Assembly (NCBI RefSeq): GCF_042854845.1
Contig: NZ_AP031498.1
Span: 4,898,001-4,962,000 of the forward strand
DNA from: Maricurvus nonylphenolicus
Lineage (GTDB): Bacteria > Pseudomonadota > Gammaproteobacteria > Pseudomonadales > Cellvibrionaceae
Reading direction: 5' to 3'
Length of the DNA: 64,000 nucleotides
Under the pieces are notes generated by a model. That model made no database searches and had not been told where the DNA came from. It saw nothing but the letters and a program-made list of their open reading frames with translations. The translations under genes were made by a program, and so were the position numbers. Every line of letters begins with the position of its first letter. Position 1 is the first letter of the stretch. Shown here in pieces: positions 44,149 to 54,448 of the stretch.

Positions 44149-45060
44149 CTATTTAGCTCTGAAATTTTCGAATATTGTTTTCAACCATCTCAGATCCTCA
44201 GGCCCTAACTTTGCCTTCTGATGCTGAGAATCATCCTCATAAACGTCTTTATAAGCATGAAAAATTGCGGTCTCAGTTAATTCTCGCCATCTTTCATTAG
44301 GCAGCTCAGATATACTGCCATTCGCCAGATTAGGATCAGTTAATGGGTCATGCTCTCTTTCATTAGTACGTAGAGCAAGCTCTAGCTCTTGAAGAATAGG
44401 GTTCACAACACGCAAGGTATCAGAGCTCTCAAACTGCTTTGTAATATTGACTTCTGCTTGACGTACTTCTTTTTCTAGCTGAATTTTACTTATCTTTTCT
44501 CCAGCAGGCCTTAAACCATACTTGGTTAAGATTTCAGCAACACCAGGAAGTATTGCTTTAGCCGCTATACCTGCACCGACAACTGGATTAACAATAGCCG
44601 CAGCAGCTCCGACCAAAAGCATGCCATAGGTCAGTTTAGCATCTAAAGCATCGATATCATTAGCGAGAGACTCTAAAGTACTTGGGGTATTCTGATACTT
44701 ATCCTCAACAACTTCTTTCGCGCTCTCCAACATATAATGCTTAAGAGCAATTTCCGCATGCTCATTAGCAAAGTGGAACACTCTTCTTTTTGGTAGATTA
44801 TTTATCTCTGGGACATCATCAGGAAGGCACCTCATTGTATGCAGGGCAAACTTATATTCTGAGAGTTCGTAGGGGATTATAAAATAGTGCTTTTCATCAT
44901 ATTCTGTATCTTGGTATTTATCAGACTTTTCTAAAGAAACAAACACAGGCAAGCCATTTACTATCTCTTTAACAGATGAGATGTTGGCAGTAATTTCTTC
45001 AACAGCCCTATCGAACAGAGGACTTACTGCATCAATTCCTTTTTTCAAATAGTGTTTCAT
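44149..45060 (-). CDS. Hypothetical protein with a central hydrophobic hairpin
   Basis: A 303-residue unknown. The N-terminal part is mixed, and the centre has a long hydrophobic, glycine/alanine-rich stretch (about 145-178, GMLLVGAAAAIVNPVVGAG) that could insert into a membrane as a hairpin; a charged helical region follows (KIQLEKEVRQAEVNITKQFE). Hydrophobic hairpins of this kind occur in membrane-remodelling proteins, but I see no GTPase or other motif. It lies 5 bases after the previous gene, in the A/T-rich tail of the operon. Confidence 0.65.
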   Translation of the reverse strand: MKHYLKKGIDAVSPLFDRAVEEITANISSVKEIVNGLPVFVSLEKSDKYQDTEYDEKHYFIIPYELSEYKFALHTMRCLPDDVPEINNLPKRRVFHFANEHAEIALKHYMLESAKEVVEDKYQNTPSTLESLANDIDALDAKLTYGMLLVGAAAAIVNPVVGAGIAAKAILPGVAEILTKYGLRPAGEKISKIQLEKEVRQAEVNITKQFESSDTLRVVNPILQELELALRTNEREHDPLTDPNLANGSISELPNERWRELTETAIFHAYKDVYEDDSQHQKAKLGPEDLRWLKTIFENFRAK

Positions 45061-45065
45061 AACCG

Positions 45066-45350
45066 CTAGATATCAATCCCTATATCGCCATCACCTCCCT
45101 TTATAGCTCTACCTATCCCTCTGACACATAGGGCTATACATCGATATGGGAGATCAAAAATAAGCTCTAGCACATCGTACCAAGCACTATCGCCGTCTCG
45201 CTTTCGCGGCCAAAGTATATGGACTATGATAAATCCAAGAATGGCCGCGATAAGCAAGCCCCACGAAAATCCATTCGCTATCAAATCAAATACCAGGTAT
45301 CCGCTAATACATGAAATAAAAATCGCGATTACAGCCCTTACATCATCCAT
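45066..45350 (-). CDS. Small membrane protein
   Basis: A 94-residue protein with two predicted membrane segments (about 4-24 and 28-46), then a basic turn (PRKRDGDSAW) and a C-terminal amphipathic helix with a repeated aspartate-glycine tail (GGDGDIGIDI). No known domain can be named with confidence. A GAGGAA site precedes the ATG, 22 bases after the TerB-like gene. It probably anchors a component of the operon's complex. Confidence 0.65.
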   Translation of the reverse strand: MDDVRAVIAIFISCISGYLVFDLIANGFSWGLLIAAILGFIIVHILWPRKRDGDSAWYDVLELIFDLPYRCIALCVRGIGRAIKGGDGDIGIDI

Positions 45351-45372
45351 TACCAGTTCCTCATCAATTTAA

Positions 45373-45609
45373 TTAGCAGACAGTTTCCTCAATTTTCTTG
45401 AGAGTGGACTTCATTTCTTCGGTAAGCTCACTGGTTTTGATGCGTTTGATGATATTACGAAGTACTCGGGTTTCGTTGGCATCCACTACGCCATCACGTA
45501 ACGCGATATCGAAGATTGCCTGCAACTCTGAAGCTTGTAATGTCCCATCATCAGCAAAGCAATTGATTGAGCGGAAGGTCATTTCCAAATAATCTCTATT
45601 TTCACTCAT
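45373..45609 (-). CDS. TerB-like small helical protein
   Basis: A 78-residue helical protein. The stretch DIALRDGVVDANETRVLRNII resembles one repeat of the TerB/tellurite-resistance fold, with its acidic D-G-x-x-D-x-x-E metal-like pattern. TerB-type proteins are known to associate with membrane stress systems and PspA relatives. An AAGGAA site precedes the ATG; the gene is 49 bases after the zinc-ribbon gene. Confidence 0.7.
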   Translation of the reverse strand: MSENRDYLEMTFRSINCFADDGTLQASELQAIFDIALRDGVVDANETRVLRNIIKRIKTSELTEEMKSTLKKIEETVC

Positions 45610-45658
45610 ATTCCCTATTCCTTGTGTAGTTTTTTAGTGATTATGTTTTCCTAACAGA

Positions 45659-46192
45659 TTAATTATTAAAATTCATCTGTAAAAACAGCCTGATTTGATG
45701 TTTCTCTGGGTGCTGATCTAACCACTGCTTAAAGTCATCCACCTTACTGAAATCAGATTCTCCTAATAGCTCCTGAAAACGCTCTTTCTGCGTATTTTCC
45801 TGCTTTTTCAGACGAATATTACGCTGCCAGGCATCGGTAAATATCTTGGGTAAGCGATCATGTAAATCCAGCTGCTTTAGGAGCTGCCATTCGCCTTTAT
45901 CCAGCCAGGCCTCGTCGCAGCCAGTACACATATCAATGCGGTTGGCAGTATCGACGCCCACCTGAAAACGGCTCATAAACCTGGAACACTTGGGACAGGT
46001 TTTAGCCTGCTCACTATCCTCGATAACAATATCTTCAAAAATATTATCAACAACCGGATTCTGATCCTGCCAATAGCGATAGTTCATCAGCGGCAGCATT
46101 ACGCCTTCACACTTATTACATCCCGCCCCCAATAAACCTGCTTCGAGCTCCTTTGGCTCCAGTCGATATCCCTTACACTGTGGACAATCCAT
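45659..46192 (-). CDS. Double zinc-ribbon protein (zf-TFIIB type)
   Basis: A 177-residue protein with two zinc ribbons: C3, C6, C25, C28 and C66, C69, C89, C92. The second ends CTGCDEAWLDKGEW, the mark of zf-TFIIB domains in bacterial proteins. A charged helical C-terminal third follows. It starts 17 bases after the giant ATPase, with a GAGGGA site, and may serve as its adaptor. No DNA-binding role is implied by the sequence alone. Confidence 0.85.
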   Translation of the reverse strand: MDCPQCKGYRLEPKELEAGLLGAGCNKCEGVMLPLMNYRYWQDQNPVVDNIFEDIVIEDSEQAKTCPKCSRFMSRFQVGVDTANRIDMCTGCDEAWLDKGEWQLLKQLDLHDRLPKIFTDAWQRNIRLKKQENTQKERFQELLGESDFSKVDDFKQWLDQHPEKHQIRLFLQMNFNN

Positions 46193-46209
46193 TGGTATTC
46201 CCTCAATGA

Positions 46210-49200
46210 TTAACTTGGTTTGGCGATAGAGGCTTCAAGTTCACGTAACTGATTAGATATATTTTTCATTTTATCGTGAGTCTTGAGATCAATTTCCAGC
46301 TTCTTATCCATACTACGCACCAGAGGGAAAATACTGTGCTCAATGGTTTCTGCCAGTACTGACAGCATTTTATCCATTCCCGGTACCGGCTGATTGACAA
46401 CCTTCACATCAGGCTTGGCAGACTCGACGGCGGAGATAAGCTTTTCTAACAGCTGCGGCAAAGCTTCTGCCTCAGACTCTGCTGGCTTCTCGTCATTCTC
46501 AGCTTGGAGCTTTTGAGTAGCAGCACTACCTAATACCTGAATACCATCAACCAAATCAGCCAATTGTGCGACCACTTTGCCACCGGTATCAGCATCATCA
46601 CCGCCCATGGCCTTGTTACGCATAAAATCCTTTTTAATTTGCTGCCAACGCTGTTCCTGCTCGGCATCCATATTGCCGCGTAATTCCGCCAGTTTTAACA
46701 GGTTATCCTCGGCACCGGTGGTTAGCAGCTGGGCTTCACCCAAGTAGTGATCGGCAATCATCTGCATCAGCTCATCCTGATTCATAACCGCCGAGATTTT
46801 TTCCGTCATCTTGTTCATATTGCGGTAACTACCCTGCAATTTGAATGACGGCTCTGTACGGTATTTATCATCTTGCGCGGCAGAAGCGATATATTGCTGA
46901 TTAATTTTCAGTACAACATCGCGAATCACCATCATCTTTTTAAAAATTTCGGTAATTTCATTGATTTCAGCACCGCTGTACTGATGGGATAGATCAGTCG
47001 TGGCCACACTTGCACCACCCGCCATATCAATCAGCTTGTAAACATCTCCCATTTCACGCACCGCCAATGGGGCCAACACCTGATTAGACGTCAGCGCATT
47101 TTCGATATAACTCAGGGCAAACTGTTCATCCATGCCACCCAAAATATCACCCAAGTTATAAATATCAGCCCGGTTGGCCAACATGTCAGGGATTTTGAAG
47201 GCTTCACCGGATTCGGTGTAGGGGTTACCCGCCATCACCACGCAGAACTTGCGACCACGCATATCATAGGTTTTGGTTTTCTCTTTCCAAACACCTTCAA
47301 TACGGCGGGTACCATCACAGAGTGAAATAAACTTCTGCAAGAACTCGGGATCGGTATGCTGGATATCATCCAGATACAGCATAACGTTATTACCCATCTC
47401 CAAAGCCAGATTGAGTTTTTCCAATTCCTGCCTGGCCGTAGCATTAGGCGCTTGCTGAGGATCAAGGGATACCACCTCATGACCCAATGAAGGACAGTTG
47501 ATCTTCATAAAGATCAAGCCCAACCGGTTAGCCACATATTCCATCAAGGTGGTTTTACCGTAGCCAGGTGGCGAGATCATCATTAACAGGCCCATTAGGT
47601 CTGTTCGCTTGTTTTCACCTACCGTACCCATTTGCTTGGCGAGGTTGTCACCAATCAAAGGCAGGTAGGATTCGTTAATCAAACGGTTGCGGACAAATGA
47701 ACTGAGCGGACGGGCTTTAAATTCATTTAGCCGCAAAGACTCTTTCTCTGAGGTAATGATATCCTGACGCACCTGCAGGTATTTGTGGTACGCGGGAACA
47801 ACCTCATAACGGTGATATTCCAGTCTCTGCAGGAATTCATCCAGCGCGAAATTCAGGGTGCGATCATTAATGGTTTCATGATCCCCCAACAACCCATCAA
47901 CACTCAGCTCCAGATCGACTTCGGTAAAACGCCGCTCCAGACGGGCATCGGCATTAATCAACGCCGTTGCCTCGGGAATATAACGACTAAGATGAGTCAG
48001 AGATTTTTCATCCACCAACGCCTGCAACCAGGCAGTCGTTAAATTCCAACGTTCAGCAGGCCAACCCAGCATTTTTTCCAGAGACATCAAGTAACGCCGC
48101 CAGGTTGAATCATCCACAGAACGCTTCAGCTCTTCTACCAGCTGAGTTGCATATTTACTGCCGATAAATTCGACACGCTCACGCCCTAATTCCGCCACCA
48201 GGTAATCTGCCGCCCGGCGAATATCCAATGGCTTAACAGGCAAGGGATGCAACTCAACAAAGTGCTGCATGGCCAAACGAATCTCCCCGGCCAGTAGCTC
48301 AACAGCATCATTGCTGGCAAAAAGGGATTGCATCTGTAATGCCGACTGCGCCCTTTCCGGCCAGGTTTCATAGGAAATCTTTGCTCGCTCGCCATTGTCA
48401 CTGGCAAGCTTGGCTGTAGCCTGTGCGATATTTTTAATATTGGCCCAATAAATCTGTGCCAGGCCACGACTTAGGGGATCGTATTGCAGCAAGTCTGCTC
48501 GATCAAAGGCCGGTACAAGTTCTCGCAACAACGCGACGGCATCAGCATCGTGGATACCCTTCTCATATCCTTCTTTATAACGTGGCGCCGCAAATTCTCG
48601 AACCAACTGATTGATACGTTTATCGTCACGCAGGGCGTCACGCAACATATCCATACTCAGCTCTTGGCGCTGATGTTGTGCGGCATCCAGAATGAGCGAT
48701 GCCAAATACTCTGATCGATAAACCTTCGGTGTTTCTGATTCGAGGGTGATATCCCAGTATTGCCTCAGCGCTAACAAATCCGGATGGGTAATAGGCTCAA
48801 AATAATTCGTACCGGTGAGGTGCACATTCAATGCACCGTCACGGGGAATAATGGTTAGATCCAATTCCTGAGTATTGACTGAGAATTTATGTCTTGGCCC
48901 CAACTTAATGATATTGCCTCCATCTTCATAGATGTCGGATTTATCCCGCAAACTACGCAAGGCTTGCTCTTTAATCGCTTTATAGCGGGATTCAATATCA
49001 TCAGCTTTGACGGCACTGTCGAGTTCGCGCAGCTGCTCGACCAGCTCGCGGATTTTCATTGCTAGAGCGTCGGAGGCGAAGTAAGTGTTAAGCTCATCAG
49101 CCTCGGTAAATTTCAACGAGCGCTTTTCAATACTCCCCAAAATTCGTCCCGCCGCATCCGCCACGTTCTGGGCTTTTCGCTGGCGTTCATCTAGCAGCTT

Positions 49201-51519
49201 TTGCTTGTGCGTTTCGAAGGACTCATAGACCTCTTCACGCTTATCCATAATATCGGCAAGGAACTGGTCGAAGTCACTAAACTGACTTTCCAGCTCTTCC
49301 AATTGAACTAACAGTCGGGATAGCTGCTCGTCACATCTCTCAGGGGTAGAAGACATCCCCAGCGCATTGGTAATACTCTGTGAGAAGAGTTTGAACTGGG
49401 CACCGAATTGCGCCACAGCTTCAGCAGAGCCCAGGTCTTTTTGTTTATGCTTGGCACCCGCCTTGCTCTGATTAAGTTGTGAGTAGACCAGTGAAATAGC
49501 ATCAATAATACGTGTTCTTACGGTAGCATCCTGGACTTTTAGGGTCGCCATTAATTCCGATAGGATATCCAACCCAGAGGCAGTATCCTCGATTAATTCA
49601 ATCAAAGGCTCCAAAACAGCTATGGTTTTGGCATCTTCTACCTGCTGATTAATGTCCTTAATTTTGACCTGATAGGGCTCTAACGCCTTCTCATCGGAGA
49701 GAAACGCTACTGTTTGCTCACTTAAGGTATCCTCCAAGCCTCGTAATTGCTGATCCATTTCATCAATCCGAGCTATATTGATATAACGATACTCTCGAAT
49801 CGTTACCAAGTGACCGCGTTGACGCCTTAACTTGCCCAAAGCATCAACAAACTCTTCTGTCGTATCCCAGCTGTCCGGACGAACAGACTGCACAAGATCA
49901 GTTTGTACCTGCTCAGCTTCCTGCATGGTTTTCGCAGATTGCTGACGAATACTCTCTACTTTTTCAAATTCATCAATAACCAGATCGGCAGTATTCGCGA
50001 CCTCCCTGATGATTTCCGGCAGGCCTTCAAGCTCTGGTGCTTCTGTACCCTTTTCTTCCAGCCAATAGTGATCGTCGAATAATTTCTTTGCAGATTTAAC
50101 CAACTCTTCATATAAACGTGACGAGACCGACTGATTATCGATCATTCGACAAACGCTGTAGAGATCCGAAACGCCGCGCACCAATTCGGCATTACCAATA
50201 CGACCGAAGAAGGTCTGACTGGCTGGCTGCTGACTGGCATATTCAGCGGAGACGTAAGGCGTCTGCCATATCTGCATAGGATGAACCCGAGTAGGTTCTC
50301 CTTCCGCAGAGAAGATTACCAGCTGACCATTTTCGGCTAACGCATAGCCATGACCATAAATAGGGTTCTGCAGCTGTTTTTCAATCAGGTTATAGGCAAA
50401 CAGCCCAATGACACCCTGCTCTGGCTCGTAGAAAACATAGAGTACATCTTCACCATTAGGAGAGCGAATGGCACGCTTAAACTTTAAACCCTCGACCTCT
50501 TCATCAAATGATTTGAATTCTCCCGTCTGCAGGTAATAGCCGCCAGGGAAAATAATACCGTGGTCTTCGGGGAGCTGGACACAGGATTCACCAATCGCAT
50601 CGACACGTAATACGGACTCGGTGAGCTTATTGAAGATATAGTATCGCCACTCCTCTTCCCGATAAGGACGAACCTTTAGCAGAATCAAATCGCCAACATC
50701 GGAGAATGCGATCTGGGCATCATCAAGAGACTGGGTTTTATCCTCGACAGACTCACTAAAGATACCCAAACCATCTTCGGTATTATTTTCAACTTTAATG
50801 GTTAGATCGCCACCGATGGTATCGATAAAGACGGTATCAAGAATATTAATGTGGGGATGCCGACCATGGACACTGTCTTCACGGGTAACATCTGTCCACT
50901 CGAAGTCATAGGCCGGCGGCAGCTGGATGTCCCGCTCACCACGGTTATCGATATAGTTAATCGTTTTACCGTCGGCAGAAATAGACCAGCGGAAGACTCT
51001 GATATCTTCCATGCGCTCACCGATTTGAAAGCCCGCCAATAGCTTGCCGTTTTTAACGGTTAACTCAATCAGCTTGGTGTGCTTGTAGTAACGGTACAGT
51101 TCTTCAAAGTCGTTAACAAAACTGGTTTGCGTGAGAAAACTCTCTGTTGGGCTAGCAGGCTGCATATCATAGCCGGACTCACCGGACTGCAGAGAAAACA
51201 AGGCAAAGACGTCTTCAACCCTGGTTTCCTTTTTTAAGCCGATAAAGACGTTGTAGCCAAACAGCAAGTGATCACCCACTTGCACAATATCCCTGGCAAT
51301 ACAGTTATTGTCTGTACGTACCCGAACACGACCAACAACATTCATATCGGAGCTGCCAAACTCCTCTAGCCTTGCGCTGTTTAGCTCAGCTGCTTTGCCG
51401 CTCAGTTGTCGCCCCTGCTCAATCAGGCGCTTGCGAATAATTTCGTAAGCACCACCTTCCGCAACAGCGTTATCAACAATGCTCTCATCAACAGGTTTGG
51501 CGTTTTCTTGCTGCACCAT
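46210..51519 (-). CDS. Giant AAA-type ATPase (DUF3686 / 'DNA repair ATPase' family)
   Basis: A 1769-residue protein, the largest in the window. Residues about 30-450 are beta-rich with DUF3686-like repeats (for example GDLILLKVRPYREEEWRYY, GYDMQPASPTES). Long charged coiled coils fill about 500-900. Then comes a helical region and, late in the chain, an AAA core: P-loop SPPGYGKTT with K1322 and Walker B LYLDD with D1384-D1385, then a sensor-like CVVMAGNPYTESGE. The C-terminal 200 residues are helical. Databases often label this family DNA repair, but its constant neighbours here are membrane-stress proteins. An AAGGGA site precedes the ATG. Confidence 0.9.
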   Translation of the reverse strand: MVQQENAKPVDESIVDNAVAEGGAYEIIRKRLIEQGRQLSGKAAELNSARLEEFGSSDMNVVGRVRVRTDNNCIARDIVQVGDHLLFGYNVFIGLKKETRVEDVFALFSLQSGESGYDMQPASPTESFLTQTSFVNDFEELYRYYKHTKLIELTVKNGKLLAGFQIGERMEDIRVFRWSISADGKTINYIDNRGERDIQLPPAYDFEWTDVTREDSVHGRHPHINILDTVFIDTIGGDLTIKVENNTEDGLGIFSESVEDKTQSLDDAQIAFSDVGDLILLKVRPYREEEWRYYIFNKLTESVLRVDAIGESCVQLPEDHGIIFPGGYYLQTGEFKSFDEEVEGLKFKRAIRSPNGEDVLYVFYEPEQGVIGLFAYNLIEKQLQNPIYGHGYALAENGQLVIFSAEGEPTRVHPMQIWQTPYVSAEYASQQPASQTFFGRIGNAELVRGVSDLYSVCRMIDNQSVSSRLYEELVKSAKKLFDDHYWLEEKGTEAPELEGLPEIIREVANTADLVIDEFEKVESIRQQSAKTMQEAEQVQTDLVQSVRPDSWDTTEEFVDALGKLRRQRGHLVTIREYRYINIARIDEMDQQLRGLEDTLSEQTVAFLSDEKALEPYQVKIKDINQQVEDAKTIAVLEPLIELIEDTASGLDILSELMATLKVQDATVRTRIIDAISLVYSQLNQSKAGAKHKQKDLGSAEAVAQFGAQFKLFSQSITNALGMSSTPERCDEQLSRLLVQLEELESQFSDFDQFLADIMDKREEVYESFETHKQKLLDERQRKAQNVADAAGRILGSIEKRSLKFTEADELNTYFASDALAMKIRELVEQLRELDSAVKADDIESRYKAIKEQALRSLRDKSDIYEDGGNIIKLGPRHKFSVNTQELDLTIIPRDGALNVHLTGTNYFEPITHPDLLALRQYWDITLESETPKVYRSEYLASLILDAAQHQRQELSMDMLRDALRDDKRINQLVREFAAPRYKEGYEKGIHDADAVALLRELVPAFDRADLLQYDPLSRGLAQIYWANIKNIAQATAKLASDNGERAKISYETWPERAQSALQMQSLFASNDAVELLAGEIRLAMQHFVELHPLPVKPLDIRRAADYLVAELGRERVEFIGSKYATQLVEELKRSVDDSTWRRYLMSLEKMLGWPAERWNLTTAWLQALVDEKSLTHLSRYIPEATALINADARLERRFTEVDLELSVDGLLGDHETINDRTLNFALDEFLQRLEYHRYEVVPAYHKYLQVRQDIITSEKESLRLNEFKARPLSSFVRNRLINESYLPLIGDNLAKQMGTVGENKRTDLMGLLMMISPPGYGKTTLMEYVANRLGLIFMKINCPSLGHEVVSLDPQQAPNATARQELEKLNLALEMGNNVMLYLDDIQHTDPEFLQKFISLCDGTRRIEGVWKEKTKTYDMRGRKFCVVMAGNPYTESGEAFKIPDMLANRADIYNLGDILGGMDEQFALSYIENALTSNQVLAPLAVREMGDVYKLIDMAGGASVATTDLSHQYSGAEINEITEIFKKMMVIRDVVLKINQQYIASAAQDDKYRTEPSFKLQGSYRNMNKMTEKISAVMNQDELMQMIADHYLGEAQLLTTGAEDNLLKLAELRGNMDAEQEQRWQQIKKDFMRNKAMGGDDADTGGKVVAQLADLVDGIQVLGSAATQKLQAENDEKPAESEAEALPQLLEKLISAVESAKPDVKVVNQPVPGMDKMLSVLAETIEHSIFPLVRSMDKKLEIDLKTHDKMKNISNQLRELEASIAKPS

Positions 51520-51611
51520 TTTTGTCTTCCCTTAACTACACAATCCCATGAAAGATCTTATGGCTGGCGCCAGGCGCCAGCTCGAACTAAACCAGAACAC
51601 TCAATGCTGCA

Positions 51612-53588
51612 CTAGTCTACTTCAGCAGTTTCTTCCTTCATGGAACTGAGGATTGAAGGGTCCAACAATGGCTTACCGTGTACAACGCGATCGATAAGGG
51701 TTTGAATGGTACCGCTCTTATCGGCCAGCCCATCTACGGCCTTACCAATAGACAGCGACTTGGCGAAATTATTAAAGAAGTGATCTTCGCCACCCACGAT
51801 ATCGATCTTGGCTTTCTGCAGAGCAGTAGCCAGCACTTCAGCATTTTCTTTGGCGATATCCTTACCGGCGTCAATGGAGGCCAGCGCTTCTTTAAGCGCA
51901 GTCTCAAGGCCCATGCGGTATTCTTCGTGAGAGCGAGCTTGATCGCTCATGCTATTCATGGCATCAAACTTCTCAACCAAACCATCGGCTTCAGCTTTAA
52001 ATTGCTCTCGAGTCACTTCGGCATTGGCCAAACCAAGCTCACGTTCAGCCTTCGCATCAGCATCACCTTGAGATTCAGTCACCTCCGCCTGTGCTTTACC
52101 AACACCCAGTAATGCCTCAGCTTCTGCATTACCTTTAGCCTTAATGACATGGGCTTCTGCCACTCCTTCTTTTTCCAAGGCATCTGCTTTAGCTTCCTGT
52201 ACTTTGGCATCCGCCAAACCAGGGGCAGCACGCTCAGCCTGAACACCTTCAGCCAATTTCTTCTTGGCATCGGCCTCTTTTGCCGCGGCCTCCAGTTCAG
52301 CCTGCGCCAGGGTAGTCACCTCAACAGCCTTATGCTTGGCGGATAGCTCTTCAGCTTCAGCCGCTTTCACCTGCTTAACCTTATCTTCTTCCGCAACCGC
52401 TTCAGCTGCCAATACCTGAGTTTGCTTGGCGCGATCAGCTTCAGAGACTTCACGCACCTCTTTGATACGCTCCTCTTCAATCGCAACCGTTTTATCAACT
52501 GCTACACGCTCACGAATCACATTGGCAATTTCTTTCTTCTCAACCTCAACCGCCTTTTCTGCTTCAATCTTCTGCAGCTCAACCTCACGTTCACGGGAAA
52601 CAACTTCCAGATCGCGTGCGCGCGTTACTTTTTCTACCTCAATCACTACAGCACGCTGACGATTTTGCTCAGCAACCTCAATTTCGCGTTTCTGATTTTC
52701 AGTTTGAACAGCCAGATTCTGATCAGCCTCAATCGTAGCTGCCTCAGCCTTTTGACGCTCTTCTTCCTGAACCTTTTTGGTCTCAGCTTCTTCACGGGCT
52801 CGAATGGTAGCAACCTCACGCTCCTGCTTGGCCTCGGCGTCAGCCTGCTGACGCTCCAATTCCAACATAGCCTCAACGGTTTCTACATTTTTCTTCTTAA
52901 TTGCCAGCTCTTCGTCACGCTCCAAAATATTGGTACGAACATTTTGCTCTGCGGTCAGCTCAGTAATCTTTTTGATACCTTCGGCATCAAGAATATTACT
53001 AGGATCCAGGGATGCTTTCGGCGTTTGCTCCAGATAATCAATGGCAACATCTTCCAACACATAACCATTTAAATCGTCGCCAATCACTTCTATGATCTTA
53101 TCACGAAATTGTTGACGATTTTCAAACAGCTGAACAAAGTCGATTTGCTTACCGACCGTTTTGAGTGCTTCAGAGAATTTAGCGTTGAACAACTCATTAA
53201 CTGCATCGCGATCAGAAGCGCGACTTGCACCGATGGACTTAGCCACTTTGAGAACATCCTCTGGAGTCTCATTAACACGCAAGTAAAATGCGACTGTAAT
53301 ATCTGCACGCATATTATCAGCACAGATCAACCCATCTTTACCACGCCTATCAACTTCCATGGTAATCAAAGAGATACGCATCAATTCTTTCTTGTGAATC
53401 ACAGGTATGATCCAGGCCCCGGTAAAAAACACTTTAGGCCGACTACTTAGATCATTTTTGATTAAAGCTATACCCTGCTCCACCTTGACATAGAAGGATT
53501 TAAAAAGAGCAGCCAATACCACCATAAACAAAAAGAAGCCACCAACAAATGTGACAACCCCACCCAATGTCGCTATTTCCTGAGACAT
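51612..53588 (-). CDS. yqiK: Flotillin-like SPFH protein (YqiK family)
   Basis: A 658-residue inner-membrane flotillin. One N-terminal membrane segment (about 9-29), an SPFH/Band 7 domain (about 30-210; PKVFFTGAWIIPVIHKKE, DNMRADITVAFYLRV), then a very long coiled coil rich in alanine and glutamate (about 230-560) and a short C-terminal domain. Flotillins form large oligomeric cages that organise membrane domains. YqiK is normally paired with YqiJ, encoded just upstream here. AAGGAG ribosome site 8 bases before the ATG. Confidence 0.94.
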   Translation of the reverse strand: MSQEIATLGGVVTFVGGFFLFMVVLAALFKSFYVKVEQGIALIKNDLSSRPKVFFTGAWIIPVIHKKELMRISLITMEVDRRGKDGLICADNMRADITVAFYLRVNETPEDVLKVAKSIGASRASDRDAVNELFNAKFSEALKTVGKQIDFVQLFENRQQFRDKIIEVIGDDLNGYVLEDVAIDYLEQTPKASLDPSNILDAEGIKKITELTAEQNVRTNILERDEELAIKKKNVETVEAMLELERQQADAEAKQEREVATIRAREEAETKKVQEEERQKAEAATIEADQNLAVQTENQKREIEVAEQNRQRAVVIEVEKVTRARDLEVVSREREVELQKIEAEKAVEVEKKEIANVIRERVAVDKTVAIEEERIKEVREVSEADRAKQTQVLAAEAVAEEDKVKQVKAAEAEELSAKHKAVEVTTLAQAELEAAAKEADAKKKLAEGVQAERAAPGLADAKVQEAKADALEKEGVAEAHVIKAKGNAEAEALLGVGKAQAEVTESQGDADAKAERELGLANAEVTREQFKAEADGLVEKFDAMNSMSDQARSHEEYRMGLETALKEALASIDAGKDIAKENAEVLATALQKAKIDIVGGEDHFFNNFAKSLSIGKAVDGLADKSGTIQTLIDRVVHGKPLLDPSILSSMKEETAEVD

Positions 53589-53705
53589 ATCATCTCTCCT
53601 TGAACTACCGTTTTAACACTGACCCAACCAATTTTTGACTAAGCCTTAAGAATCTACACTGCCCTGACATCAATATGTGTAAGAACAGCCCTTTAATCGA
53701 GAAAT

Positions 53706-54383
53706 CTAAGCATTAAACTCCTGCTCCGAAATAACTCGATAAACATGCTCTGCTTCAACATACTCAAGCAGAACCACTCTATCACCACGTTTGAATTCTT
53801 CGTCATTGTACGAGCGCACCTTGACGATCAAGCCAGCACCACCGTCCTCAACACTCGCCTCACCAAATGTCTTGCTCACCGTTGTAGTTCTAACCACTCC
53901 AACACGACCAATTACTTTTTTTTCCACTTCCTGATCCATTGCTTGAAACACCGGCCGAAGTGGCTTAAGGATCAGACCAGTCAAAAAAGCCGACACAAAT
54001 AGAGAGATAAAAAAGATCGGAACACCAAACAAATATTTCGTGAACGCAACGGGATCATAGCCTATAAAAAAGTAAACACCGTAATAGCTGAGAAACCATC
54101 CAAATAGTGATATCAAAACCACTATAATCGGCAAAGGTACGCCGTTTAACCCTAAACGCAATAACAACCCGCCCAACACACTGGCAGCCGATAACCCATC
54201 AGCAGGGCTGTATTCAGCCTCCGGCACATCAATGTCAATCACACTGAGATCCAGCAAGCCTAATACAGCAAAGAGCCCATAAAAAACGCTCAACAACAAG
54301 AAAAAAGTAAAAAACACCGTAGGAAAGGAAGTGATATTTTGATAGAAAGGATCCATCTGATCACTCAACAAAATTGCAAACAT
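53706..54383 (-). CDS. yqiJ: OB-fold membrane protein (YqiJ/NfeD-like)
   Basis: A 225-residue inner-membrane protein. Membrane segments lie at about 22-44, 85-104 and 112-145; the cytoplasmic C-terminal part (about 155-225, RVGVVRTTTVSKTFGEA, FKRGDRVVLLEYVE) is an OB-fold as in NfeD proteins. YqiJ/NfeD-type proteins are obligate partners of flotillins; together they influence membrane fluidity and envelope stress. The AAGGAG site is 6 bases before the ATG. It lies 117 bases upstream of the flotillin gene. Confidence 0.9.
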   Translation of the reverse strand: MFAILLSDQMDPFYQNITSFPTVFFTFFLLLSVFYGLFAVLGLLDLSVIDIDVPEAEYSPADGLSAASVLGGLLLRLGLNGVPLPIIVVLISLFGWFLSYYGVYFFIGYDPVAFTKYLFGVPIFFISLFVSAFLTGLILKPLRPVFQAMDQEVEKKVIGRVGVVRTTTVSKTFGEASVEDGGAGLIVKVRSYNDEEFKRGDRVVLLEYVEAEHVYRVISEQEFNA

Positions 54384-54448
54384 GCCCTACTCCTTAGTGC
54401 TTTACTTTCTTCTTATATAGATGCCCGCATTAGACGGACGACTTACTT

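Noticed and set aside
52422..53072. 216-codon plus-strand frame opposite the flotillin gene
   Set aside because: It mirrors the repetitive coiled-coil codons of the flotillin, giving a phenylalanine/leucine-rich product with no ribosome site.
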